64,000 nucleotides of DNA, from assembly GCA_947095585.1 (NCBI GenBank), contig OX352761.1:56404432-56468431 (forward strand), read 5' to 3'. A program made the position numbers and the translations under genes. Shown here piece by piece: positions 8,916 to 18,564 of this stretch (the stretch's first letter is position 1; every line of letters begins with the position of its first letter). The stretch is from Nephrocerus scutellatus (taxonomy: Eukaryota > Arthropoda > Insecta > Diptera > Pipunculidae). The notes under the pieces are model-generated. The model searched no databases. It was not told the origin of the DNA and saw only the letters and a list, made by a program, of their open reading frames with translations.

Positions 8916-10386
8916 TGTAACGACGTTTTCTACTGCCGGGGTAATGCTCAGTAGTCGTCCAAGGTTCCGTTACAGAAAAAAAAGACTTTGTTTTGATTTT
9001 TTTGTTTTCCTTTTGTTTTTAATCTAATTTATAATTTTTATATTTTGTAACAATTCAATCTACGATACTTTATTTAAATTAGAATATACAATACTTTTAC
9101 TTAAATTTTTAATCACCACTTTTATACCGATGGTCGTCGTAACCCTGCAGCGTGTTTCCCGTGGAGTTTTGATTAGTTGGTGAGGACGGGGTATGGGGTC
9201 TGCCTATATTAACTGCGCTCTCTTTCTGGCGTGATTTGTTTATGTGAAAGCGAAATATGACTTAAGCTAGAGAATCCCTTACCGTGGGTCGGGGGAAATT
9301 CTCGGCTTGTAAAAACTAAACGTAGACGTACGCGGCTAAACCAGTGTAACTTTGTGGAGAGGCGTCACCTCTACCCTTAAAGAGAAATACGATTCAAGCC
9401 AGAGAATCCCTTACCGTGGGTCGGGGGAAATTCTCGACTTGTAAACAGCTGAACGTATATGTACGTGGCTAAATCAATGTAACTTGTGGAGAGGCGTCAC
9501 CTCTACCCATAAAGAGAAATACGATTTAAGCCAGAGAATCCCTTACCGTGGGTCGGGGGAAATTCTCGTAATGTAAACAGCTGAACGTATATGTACGCGG
9601 CTAAACCAATGTAATTTTGTGGAGAGGCGTCACCTCTACCCCTAAAGAGAAATACGATTCAAGCCAGAGAATCCCTTACCGTGGGTCGGGGGAAATTCTC
9701 GATTTGTAACAGCTAAACGTATGTGTACGTGGCTAAACCAATGTAACTTGTGGAGAGGCGTCACCTCTACCCTTAAAGAGAAATACGACTTAAACCAGAG
9801 AATCCCTTACCGTGGGTCAGGGGAAATTCTCGACTTGTATCAGATAATCGTATGTGTACGCGGCTAAACAAATGTAATTTGTGGAGAGGCGTCACCTTTA
9901 CCCCTAAAGAGAAATACGATTTAAGCAAGAGAATCCCTTACAGTGGATCGGGAGATATTCTCGACTTGTAAAAACTAAACGTAGACGTACGCGGCTAAAC
10001 CAGTGTAACTTTGTGGAGAGGCGTCACCTCTACCCTTAAAGAGAAATACGATTCAAGCCAGAGAATCCCTTACCGTGGGTCGGGGGAAATTCTCGACTTG
10101 TAAACAGTTGAACGTATATGTATGTGGCTAAACCAATATAACTTCTGGAGAGGCGTCACCTCTACCCCTAAAGAGAAATACGATTCAAGCCAGAGAATCC
10201 CTTACCGTGGGTCGGGGGAAATTCTCGACTTGTAACAGCTAAACGTATGTGTACGCGGCTAAACCAATGTAACTTGTGGAGAGGCGTCATCTCTACCCCT
10301 AAAGAGAAATACGATTTAAGCCAGAGAATCCCTTACCGTGGGTCGGGAGAAATTCTCGACTAGTAACAGCTAAACGTGTGTTACTA
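8916..10386 (-). repeat. 5' LTR of LTR element copy 1 (outer end not resolved)
   Basis: The LTR end next to the primer site reads CGTCGTTACA on the minus strand. A poly(A) signal-like AATAAAGT lies further in. Beyond about 9240 the sequence is a tandem array of 132-bp units that I infer belongs to U3. The outer end cannot be fixed, because the 3' LTR is outside the window and the region to the right has been duplicated. The copy at 20114-22100 has the same layout. Confidence 0.65.
9240..10386. repeat. 132-bp tandem array in the LTR (nine units)
   Basis: The GAGAATCCCTTACC motif starts at 9270, 9402, 9534, 9667, 9798, 9929, 10061, 10193 and 10324, a spacing of 131-133 bp. Each unit contains two dyads. 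One is GAGAAT paired with ATTCTC around a G/C-rich loop. The other is AGAGG-CGTCA-CCTCT. Each also has a CGTATATGTACG-like near-palindrome. The dyads are better conserved between units than the spacers. A further 13 units lie at 20460-22100. Confidence 0.9.
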
Positions 10387-11041
10387 GTTGGTGATCACCA
10401 TCTTGTGATCATAATCAATGTTTGTTTTGTTGTTGTCTTCGGTACGGTGCTATGGAGAAAAGACCGAGTTTTCGTAATTATAAGAATTAAAACAGTGGTG
10501 ATTTTATTTGTTGTAATTCAGAACCAAAAAAAAGGTATGTAATTTGTTTGTTGTTTGTGATATAATGAAAAGAAACTAAAGTGGATAATTCGGAAATTTT
10601 GTCGTCACAAGAGTCATGATAGTATGATTTGATGTTGGGAAAAAAAATTGTATGGGAGCCCCCCCGAACACGCGGTCCGATCACCCTCAAATCAATAGAA
10701 AGTATTGTCACCGGAAATATACATGTGTGCAAAATTTCGGTCGGGGGAAATTCTCGACTTGTAAACAGTTGAACGTATATGTATGTGGCTAAACCAATAT
10801 AACTTCTGGAGAGGCGTCACCTCTACCCCTAAAGAGAAATACGATTCAAGCCAGAGAATCCCTTACCGTGGGTCGGGGGAAATTCTCGACTTGTAACAGC
10901 TAAACGTATGTGTATGCGGCTAAACCAATGTAACTTGTGGAGAGGCGTCATCTCTACCCCTAAAGAGAAATACGATTTAAGCCAGAGAATCCCTTACCGT
11001 GGGTCGGGAGAAATTCTCGACTAGTAACAGCTAAACGTGTG
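10079..11041. repeat. 661-bp tandem duplication across the array edge
   Basis: Sequence from about 10079 (two full array units and the start of the neighbouring unit up to 10739) is repeated from 10740. The junction is abrupt (AAATTTCGG, then TCGGGGGAAA). The copies differ at only a few bases, so this is a recent event. It leaves a third, partial copy of the 3.7-kb repeat at 10381-10739. Confidence 0.85.
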
Positions 11042-11299
11042 TTACTAGTTGGTGATCACCATCTTGTGATCATAATCAATGTTTGTTTTGTTGTTGTCTT
11101 CGGTACGGTGCTATGGAGAAAAGACCGAGTTTTCGTAATTATAAGAATTAAAACAGTGGTGATTTTATTTGTTGTAATTCAGAACCAAAAAAAAGGTATG
11201 TAATTTGTTTGTTGTTTGTGATATAATGAAAAGAAACTAAAGTGGATAATTCGGAAATTTTGTCGTCACAAGAGTCATGATAGTATGATTTGATGTTGG

Positions 11300-11515
11300 G
11301 AAAAAAAATTGTATGGGAGCCCCCCCGAACACGCGGCCCGATCACCCTCAAATCAATAGAAAGTATTGTCACCGGAAATATGCATGTGTGCAAAATTTCA
11401 ATAAAACCGGGCTTTGGGAAGTGGGTTAAAAATTTATCACAAGATCTGACCAGCCAGCCAACCACTCCGCCAGCCACGGGCAATTGAAGTTAATAGAGAG
11501 AATTTAAAAAGTGAC
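11300..11515 (-). repeat. Dispersed repeat with variable core, copy 1
   Basis: On the minus strand the order is AACTTCAATTGCCCGTGG, a GGCTG-type simple-repeat core, TTTTTAACCCACTTCC, then GCACACATGTATATTTCCGG, ending near GGGGGGCTCCCATACAA. The same order is found at 11745, 15024, 15470, 59640 and 63640. The family is unknown to me; no coding capacity is seen. Confidence 0.75.
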
Positions 11516-11744
11516 TTAAAATCTGTTAATATAGTGACATAACAGACTATATTTAACAATTGACTTTTTGAATATGTACCCCTTAAACCTTGTAGTGAAA
11601 CGTTGTCACGTCAAAACACATACGAAGCACTGCAATCCAAAAACAAAACAACCCCAATCATAAAGCAAGCAGCGCTGCCCACAGCACACAGCGCACAACG
11701 CAACAGAACACAGTCATTATAGTATGAAATGATCTGATGCCGGA

Positions 11745-11955
11745 AAAAAAAATTTTTTGTATGGGAGCCCCCCGACTCCGCAGCCCGATCACTCTCAAAT
11801 TTGAATAGAAAGTATTGTCACCGGAAATATACATGTGTGCAATTTCAACAAAATCGGGCTTTGGGAAGTGGGTAAAAATTGATCACAAGATCTGACCAGC
11901 CAGCCAGCCAGTACGCCAGCCACGGGTACGCGAAGTTAATCTAGAGAATATAAAA
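11745..11955 (-). repeat. Dispersed repeat with variable core, copy 2
   Basis: Same family as the copy at 11300-11515 but diverged: CGGGTACGCGAAG at the minus-strand start, a CAGC repeat core, and the TATACATGTGTGC block conserved. It sits about 230 bp after copy 1 in the same orientation, inside the 3.72-kb unit. Confidence 0.72.
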
Positions 11956-12868
11956 AATGGTAGAGGGAAAGAATATGTATTTCACTGGGAATCTAGTAGA
12001 ACCAATCTACGGTTTTACACAACAATGAGTTTAGGAAAACCAACTATATATTATATTGATTATTAATAATTTCTTAAGTCTTTTATTAAAATTTTATTTA
12101 ATTGTATTGCTTATTTATAGACTTTATTTAATCGTATTTTAAAAAATTATAATATTAGCCAATATTTCGATCTTGCTGACCATTTATCAAGGCAAAAAAA
12201 TTATAAGTTATGAATTAATTTTCTGACTTTTCTGAAAAGTCAAAAGTCTTTCAAAAAAGACCAACAGTGGCCTTGTAGCTAGAAGTGTTCAAGAGTTAAC
12301 GTTATATGAAAGTCATGTAAGGTCAAAAATACGTTTGCTTTCATTTTACCAACTTTTAATTTTAACCCTGCTCCTCTTGACCGTATCTAGAAACATTGCG
12401 AGGTGGATTTGTAAGAAATTGAACAGGCTTTAATACTGCATTTGCATCCGAAAGCATTGTTTAATGAAATAATCGCGTCTGTAAATAAAATTAAAAAAAA
12501 AATGTTTTCTGACTTTAAAAAAATGTAAAAATTTAATTTTTTCCCAAAAAAGACAAAGCTAGAAGTGTTCAAGATTTACAGGGTGTGAAGTGATGTAAGG
12601 TCAAAAGTACATCTCTTCGCATTAAAACGCTACGTACACCGCAGGGGGAGAAAATAGACCACCTCCCATACGATTTTTTTCATGAAATTAAGTATTTGCC
12701 ACCTAAACGGATACACCCTGTACATGTGCAGCTTAATTAAATGAACATAATATTTATAAGATAAAACAACTGTCGCAACAAATATTATTATTACTAATAT
12801 TTATAAGTTTGTGTACATAGTTTTAATATATATGTAAATATTATTAGCATTTATTTCTTTAATTCTAG
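11956..12868. other. AT-rich non-coding stretch of repeat unit 1
   Basis: About 900 bases without a supported gene. A short internal echo occurs: AGCTAGAAGTGTTCAAGA, followed by a TGTAAGGTCAAAA block, appears twice (near 12275 and 12558), with intervening text alike. The last bases (TTTCTTTAATTCTAG) look like a genuine splice acceptor for the RING exon that follows. Confidence 0.6.
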
Positions 12869-13072
12869 CCATTATCATGTGGCTTTATCTCTTTTTCTAA
12901 ATGGAAAGACGAAAGAAGCAAATCGGAAACTAACTCGATTGGAGCTGAGTGCACTATTTGCTACGAAAATCCGATCGACTCTGTTCTTTATATGTGTGGA
13001 CATATGTGTATGTGCTACGAATGTGCTACTGAACAATGGCGTGGAGTATTCATTCGTACTTATGCAACATGA
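12869..13072 (+). pseudogene. neur-like: Relic last exon of a neuralized-type RING E3 ligase, copy 1
   Basis: Directly after a splice acceptor (TTCTAG) an open frame of 67 codons runs to a stop. It contains [20 protein letters not shown] followed by [12 protein letters not shown]. These are the first six zinc ligands of a C3HC4 RING, in the sequence style of the C-terminal RING of neuralized, which ubiquitylates Notch ligands at the membrane. The frame then jumps from EQWRGV to FIRTYAT and a stop. The segment with the last Cys-x2-Cys pair is missing (roughly 45 bases by family comparison), so it cannot fold as a full RING. The natural end of the family (IRTY) is still present. I infer a captured host exon, now a pseudogene. 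Confidence 0.75.
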
Positions 13073-13136
13073 TAGCTTTTTGACGTGACAACGTCTCACT
13101 ACAAGGTATAAGGGGGTGCATGTTCAAAAAGTAAAA

Positions 13137-13300
13137 TGTTAAATGTCCCACTGTTGTGATCAACAGAATGTCCCACTGTTGTGAGACACTGTTAAATGTC
13201 CCACTGTTGTGATCAACAGAATGTCCCACTGTTGTGAGACACTGTTAAATGTCCCACTGTTGTGATCAACAGAATGTCCCATTGTTGTGAGCCACTTTTA
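13137..13300. repeat. 52-bp tandem repeat, about three units
   Basis: The pair ATGTCCCACTGTTGTGATCA and ATGTCCCACTGTTGTGAGAC alternates three times, giving a unit of about 52 bp. A matching block is at 16890-17055. Confidence 0.85.
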
Positions 13301-14010
13301 AATGTCAATACTTTGGGAACTAAGCCATTTCCCAAGCGAATCGCATGAAATTCGGAATGTAGGACTAAGATGCGACTTGCTATTCTTGCTACGGAAATTA
13401 AGGAATATGATCCTTATTGTCTGGAATTTCGGGAACAAAGCAACTTCTCAAGCGATTCGCATGAAATTTGGAATGTAGGACTAAGATGTCACTATAAGAT
13501 TTCTTCCTATGGAAATTCTGGAATATGATCATTATTGTCTGGAATTTCGGGAACAAAGCAATTTTTTAAGCGATTCGCATGAAATTCGGAATGTAGGACT
13601 AAGATGTGACTATAAGATTTCTTCCTATGCAACTTCCGGAATATGATCATTATAGTCTGGAATTTCGGGAACAAAGCAATTTTTTAAGCGATTCGCATGA
13701 AATTCGGAATGTAGGACTAAGATGTGACTATAAGACTTCTTCCTATAGAACTTCTGGAATATGGTCATTATTGTCTGGAATTTCTGGAACAAAGCAATTT
13801 CTCAAGCGATTCGCATGAAATTTGGAATGTAGGACTAAGATGTGACTATAAGATTTCTTCCTATGGAACTTCTGGAATATGATCATTAATGTCTGGAATT
13901 TCTGGAACAAAGCAATTTCTCAAGCGATTCGCATGAAATTCGGAATATAGGACTAAGATGCTTTCTGGAATTTCGAGAACTAAGCAATTTCTCAAGCGAC
14001 TCGTGCCTTT
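13300..14010. repeat. 118-bp satellite, about six units
   Basis: The AGGACTAAGATG motif starts at 13361, 13477, 13595, 13713, 13831 and 13949, spaced 116-118 bp. Each unit also has AAGCGATTCGCATGAAATT and GGAATATGATCATTATTGTC. Short ORFs here are a by-product of the periodicity. The same satellite occurs at 17055-17765 and, more diverged, at 27290-27660. Confidence 0.92.
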
Positions 14011-14765
14011 TAATTTAATCGTAATATTGGCCATAACGTCAAAGAAATTTCACTCCAACTGCGCGTAAAGATTACATGCACTCATTTATTTAACAGCTCT
14101 TACTTCTCCTACTACTATCGACGCAACTGCATAACTATGTTTGTGCAGTAATATGATATATTTAATATGTACCCACCTCACAATAAATTGTAATGAACGT
14201 TTAAATGCGCTTATAAATTATTTATTCTGTTGTATTTGATGTGATTGATGATGATATATTTGATTTCAATAACATACAATCAAGTTCATAGCTTGAGCAG
14301 AACGAAACAAACATATGCAGTAGTAGGCCGAGAATTCAGCCGCTGCGCAGTTTATGCTGCATGTTGGTTAAAAATTCACTTTTGCAGCCAATGCAGTAAC
14401 TTTAAACTGGATGCAAAATATAAATGTCACATTGTCTCTCTACAAGCAGACTGTAAGTCGGTTCAAAATATAGCCGCAATTTCGTGCCTACCGACTGCCT
14501 ACCAATTTTTTTGTGCAGCACAAGCTGCGTAACTCCTTAATTCTTTACCGCAGCCGTAGTGATAGTATAGTCTCTGTTCATTTTCTATCAGTGCTCTGCT
14601 CTGCTCGTTCTATCAACATTGCATAAAATGATACAGTGCTCTCGTGTTTGGTCGATTAACAGAAACAAAAAATACTACTATAAGTAACAAAAAAAGAGGC
14701 AGATAACAATGACAACCTGCAAGCTTCCTTGCAACTATTTTCATTTCTTTTCGCTTATCTTATCC
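14011..14765. other. Non-coding end of repeat unit 1
   Basis: It starts with the conserved satellite border (CCTTTTAATTTAATCGTAAT), which also ends the satellite at 27650. The rest contains no gene I can support. A 95-codon frame at 14245 is not shared intact by the second copy (an insertion near 18150 changes it), which argues against coding. Confidence 0.6.
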
Positions 14766-15023
14766 TTACTAGTTGGTGATCACCAACTTGTGATCATAAT
14801 CAATGTTTGTTTTGTTGTTGTCTTCGGTACGGTGCTATGGAGCAAAGACCGAGTTTTCGTAATTATAAGAATTAAAACAGTGGTGATTTTTTTTGTTGTA
14901 ATTCAGAACCAAAAAAAAGGTATGTAATTTGTTTGTTGTTTGTGATATAATGAAAAGAAACTAAAGTGGATAATTCGGAAATTTTGTCGTCACAAGAGTC
15001 ATGATAGTATGATTTGATGTTGG

Positions 15024-15235
15024 GAAAAAAAATTGTATGGGAGCCCCCCCGAACACGCGGCCCGATCACCCTCAAATCAATAGAAAGTATTGTCACCGGA
15101 AATATACATGTGTGCAAAATTTCAATAAAACCGGGCTTTGGGAAGTGGGTTAAAAATTTATCACAAGATCTGACCAGCCAGCCAACCACTCCGCCAGCCA
15201 CGGGCAATTGAAGTTAATAGAGAGAATTTAAAAAG
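15024..15235 (-). repeat. Dispersed repeat with variable core, copy 3
   Basis: Counterpart of the 11300-11515 copy in the second 3.72-kb unit, nearly identical, in the same orientation. Confidence 0.75.
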
Positions 15236-15469
15236 TGACTTAAAATCTGTTAATATAGTTACATAACAGAGTATATTTAACAATTGACTTTTTGAATATG
15301 TACCCCTTAAACCTTGTAGTGAAACGTTGTCACGTCAAAACACATACGAAGCACTGCAATCCAACAACAAAACAACCCCAATCATAAAGCAAGCAGCGTT
15401 GCCAACAGCACACAGCGCACAACGCAACAGAACACAGTCATTATAGTATGAAATGATCTGATTCCGGAA

Positions 15470-15672
15470 AAAAAAATTTTTTGTATGGGAGCCCCCCGAC
15501 TCCGCAGCCCGATCACTCTCAAATTTGAATAGAAAGTATTGTCACCGGAAATATACATGTGTGCAATTTCAACAAAATCGGGCTTTGGGAAGTGGGTAAA
15601 AATTGATCACAAGATCTGACCAGCCAGCCAGCCAGTACGCCAGCCGCGGGTACGCGAAGTTAATCTAGAGAA
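15470..15672 (-). repeat. Dispersed repeat with variable core, copy 4
   Basis: Counterpart of the 11745-11955 copy in the second 3.72-kb unit. Confidence 0.72.
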
Positions 15673-16621
15673 TATAAAAAATGGTAGAGGGAAAGAATAT
15701 GTATTTCACTGGGAATCTAGTAGAACCAATCTACGGTTTTACACAACAATGAGTTTAGGAAAACCAACTATATATTATATTGATTATTAATAATTTCTTA
15801 AGTCGTTTATTAAAATTTTATTTAATTGTATTGCTTATTTATAGACTTTATTTAATCGTATTTTAAAAAATTATAATATTAACCAATATTTCGATCTTGC
15901 TGACCATTTATCAAGGCAAAAAAATTATAAGTTATGAATTAATTTTCTGACTTTTCTGAAAAGTCAAAAGTCTTTCAAAAAAGACCAACAGTGGCCTTGT
16001 AGCTAGAAGTGTTCAAGAGTTAACGTTATATGAAAGTCATGTAAGGTCAAAAATACGTTTGCTTTCATTTTACCAACTTTTAATTTTAACCCTGCTCCTC
16101 TTGACCGTATCTAGAAACATTGCGAGGTGGATTTGTAAGAAATTGAACAGGCTTTAATACTGCATTTGCATCCGAAAGCATTGTTTGAAATAATCGCGTC
16201 TGTAAATAAAATTAAAAAAAAAATGTTTTCTGACTTTAAAAAAATGTACATTGTATGATCTTAAAAATTTAATTTTTTCCCAAAAAAGACAAATAGTGAC
16301 CTTGTAGCTAGAAGTGTTCAAGATTTACAGGGTGTGAAGTGATGTAAGGTCAAAAGTACATCTCTTCGCATTAAAACGCTACGTACACCGCAGGGGGAGA
16401 AAATAGACCACCTCCCATACGATTTTTTTCATGAAATTAAGTATTTGCCACCTAAACGGATACACCCTGTACATGTGCAGCTTAATTAAATGAACATAAT
16501 ATTTATAAGATAAAACAACTGTCTGTCGCAACAAATATTATTATTACTAATATTTATAAGTTTGTGTACATAGTTTTAATATATATGTAAATATTATTAG
16601 TATTTATTTCTTTAATTCTAG

Positions 16622-16825
16622 CCATTATCATGTGGCTTTAACTCTCTTTCTAAATGGAAAGACGAAAGAAGCAAATCGGAAACTAACTCGAGTGGAGCTG
16701 AGTGCACTATTTGCTACGAAAATCCGATCGACTCTGTTCTTTATATGTGTGGACATATGTGTATGCGCTACGAATGTGCTACTGAACAATTGCGTGGAGT
16801 ATTCATTCGTACTTATGCAACATGA
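16622..16825 (+). pseudogene. neur-like: Relic neuralized-type RING exon, copy 2
   Basis: The second copy of the 204-bp exon, again straight after a TTCTAG acceptor and with the same missing segment before IRTYAT. It has additional damage: the CMCYEC of copy 1 reads CMRYEC, losing a zinc ligand, and EQW reads EQL. The shared deletion shows it predates the tandem duplication. The private changes show no constraint since then. Confidence 0.75.
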
Positions 16826-16889
16826 TAGCTTTTTGACGTGACAACGTCTCACTACAAGGTATAAGGGGGTGCATGTTCAAAAAGTAAAA

Positions 16890-17765
16890 TGTTAAATGTC
16901 CCACTGTTGTGATCAACAGAATGTCCCACTGTTGTGAGACACTGTTAAATGTCCCACTGTTGTGATCAACAGAATGTCCCATTGTTGTGAGACACTGTTA
17001 AATGTCCCACTGTTGTGATCAACAGAATGTCCCACTGTTGTGAGCCACTTTTAAATGTCAATACTTTAGGAACTAAGCCATTTCCCAAGCGAATCGCATG
17101 AAATTCGGAATGTAGGACTAAGATGCGACTTGCTATTCTTGCTATGGAAATGAAGGAATATGATCCTTATTGTCTGGAATTTCGGGAACAAAGCAACTTC
17201 TCAAGCGATTCGCATGAAATTTGGAATGTAGGACTAAGATGTCACTATAAGATTTCTTCCTATGGAAATTCTGGAATATGATCATTATTGTCTGGAATTT
17301 CGGGAACAAAGCAATTTTTTAAGCGATTCGCATGAAATTCGGAATGTAGGACTAAGATGTGACTATAAGATTTCTTCCTATGCAACTTCCGGAATATGAT
17401 CATTATAGTCTGGAATTTCGGGAACAAAGCAATTTTTTAAGCGATTCGCATGAAATTCGGAATGTAGGACTAAGATGTGACTATAAGACTTCTTCCTATA
17501 GAACTTCTGGAATATGGTCATTATTGTCTGGAATTTCTGGAACAAAGCAATTTCTCAAGCGATTCGCATGAAATTTGGAATGTAGGACTAAGATGTGACT
17601 ATAAGATTTCTTCCTATGGAACTTCTGGAATATGATCATTAATGTCTGGAATTTCTGGAACAAAGCAATTTCTCAAGCGATTCGCATGAAATTCGGAATA
17701 TAGGACTAAGATGCTTTCTGGAATTTCGAGAACTAAGCAATTTCTCAAGCGACTCGTGCCTTTTA
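16890..17765. repeat. Second block of 52-bp and 118-bp tandem repeats
   Basis: Same order and nearly the same unit numbers as 13137-14010, displaced by 3753 bp. Unit-by-unit variants are shared between the blocks, so both arrays were copied as a whole and not expanded independently. Confidence 0.9.
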
Positions 17766-18564
17766 ATTTAATCGTAATATTGGCCATAACGTCAAAGAAA
17801 TTTCACTCCAACCGCGCGTAAAGATTACATGCACTCATTTATTTAACAGCTCTTACTTCTCCTACTACTATCGACGCAACTGCATAACTATGTTTGTTCA
17901 GTGATATGATATATTTAATATGTACCCACCTCACAATAAATTGTTATGAACGTTTAAATGCGCTTATAAATTATTTATTCTGTTGTATTTGATGTGATTG
18001 ATGATGATATATTTGATTTCAATAACATACAATCAAGTTCATAGCTTGAGCAGAACGAAACAAACATATGCAGTAGTAGGCCGAGAATTCAGCTGCTGCG
18101 CAGTTTATGCTGCATGTTGGTTAAAAATTCACTTTTCCAGCCAATGCAGTAAAGAAAAATCGACTGCGCAGTTTACGCAGCCACTTTAAACTGGATGCAA
18201 AATATAAATGTCACATTGTCTCTCTACAAGCAGACTGTAAGTCGGTTCAAAATATAGCCGCAATTTCGTGCCTACCGACTGCCTACCGACTGCCTACCAA
18301 TTTTTTTGTGCAGCACAAGCTGCGTAACTCCTTAATTCTTTACCGCAGCCGTAGTGATAGTATAGTCTCTGTTCATTTTCTATCAGTGCTCTGCTCTGCT
18401 CGTTCTATCAACATTGCATAAAATGATACAGTGCTCTCGTGTTTGGTCGATTAACAGAAAAAAAAATACTACTATAAGTTACAAAAAAAGAGGCAGATAA
18501 CAATGACAACCTGCAAGCTTCCTTGCAACTATTTTCATTTCTTTTCGCTTATCTTATCCTTACT

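Larger units (their letters stand above)
1..10386 (-). mobile_element. Osvaldo/Ulysses-like Ty3/gypsy LTR retrotransposon, copy 1 (3' end beyond the window)
   Basis: Read on the minus strand, the order is LTR (from 8916 rightwards), primer-binding site, gag, protease tail, reverse transcriptase, RNase H, integrase, and a third ORF with a Ulp1-type protease running to the left edge. The 3' LTR is not in the window. The long repeat-rich LTR, the tRNA-Lys-type primer site and the reverse transcriptase sequence suggest the Osvaldo/Ulysses group; that is inference from remembered family features. The copy is dead: a deletion joins gag to the end of protease, stops and frameshifts interrupt integrase and ORF3, and a LINE occupies 2330-6057. 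A related but clearly diverged element lies at 48455-55327, and a gag/LTR fragment of the same family at 19740-22100. Confidence 0.8.
11042..18564. repeat. 3.72-kb tandem duplication (two full copies)
   Basis: Unit 1 (11042-14765) and unit 2 (14766-18564) both begin TTACTAGTTGGTGATCACC and match throughout, apart from a few indels and scattered substitutions. Inside each, in order, are two copies of a dispersed repeat, AT-rich DNA, a relic RING exon, a 52-bp tandem repeat and a 118-bp satellite. After these comes AT-rich DNA with no recognisable gene. I see no transposase, reverse transcriptase or terminal inverted repeat, so the unit behaves as a complex satellite or a non-autonomous element. 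Confidence 0.9.

Noticed and set aside
9240..10386. CRISPR-like array
   Set aside because: Units are 132 bp with no constant short repeat and unique spacers. The whole unit is repeated, it lies in an LTR, and the organism is an animal.
10487..11483. Minus-strand 81- and 111-codon frames repeated three times (also 14872-15207)
   Set aside because: Conserved only because the DNA is duplicated; they run through the dispersed repeat and contain no known motif.
12879..13088. 69-codon plus-strand frame and 74-codon minus-strand frame
   Set aside because: Shadows of the RING reading frame, which alone has the zinc-ligand pattern and follows a splice acceptor.
13606..13818. 70-codon frame duplicated at 17359
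   Set aside because: The translated sequence simply repeats with the 118-bp satellite (a multiple of three nearly fits), so it is periodic non-coding DNA.
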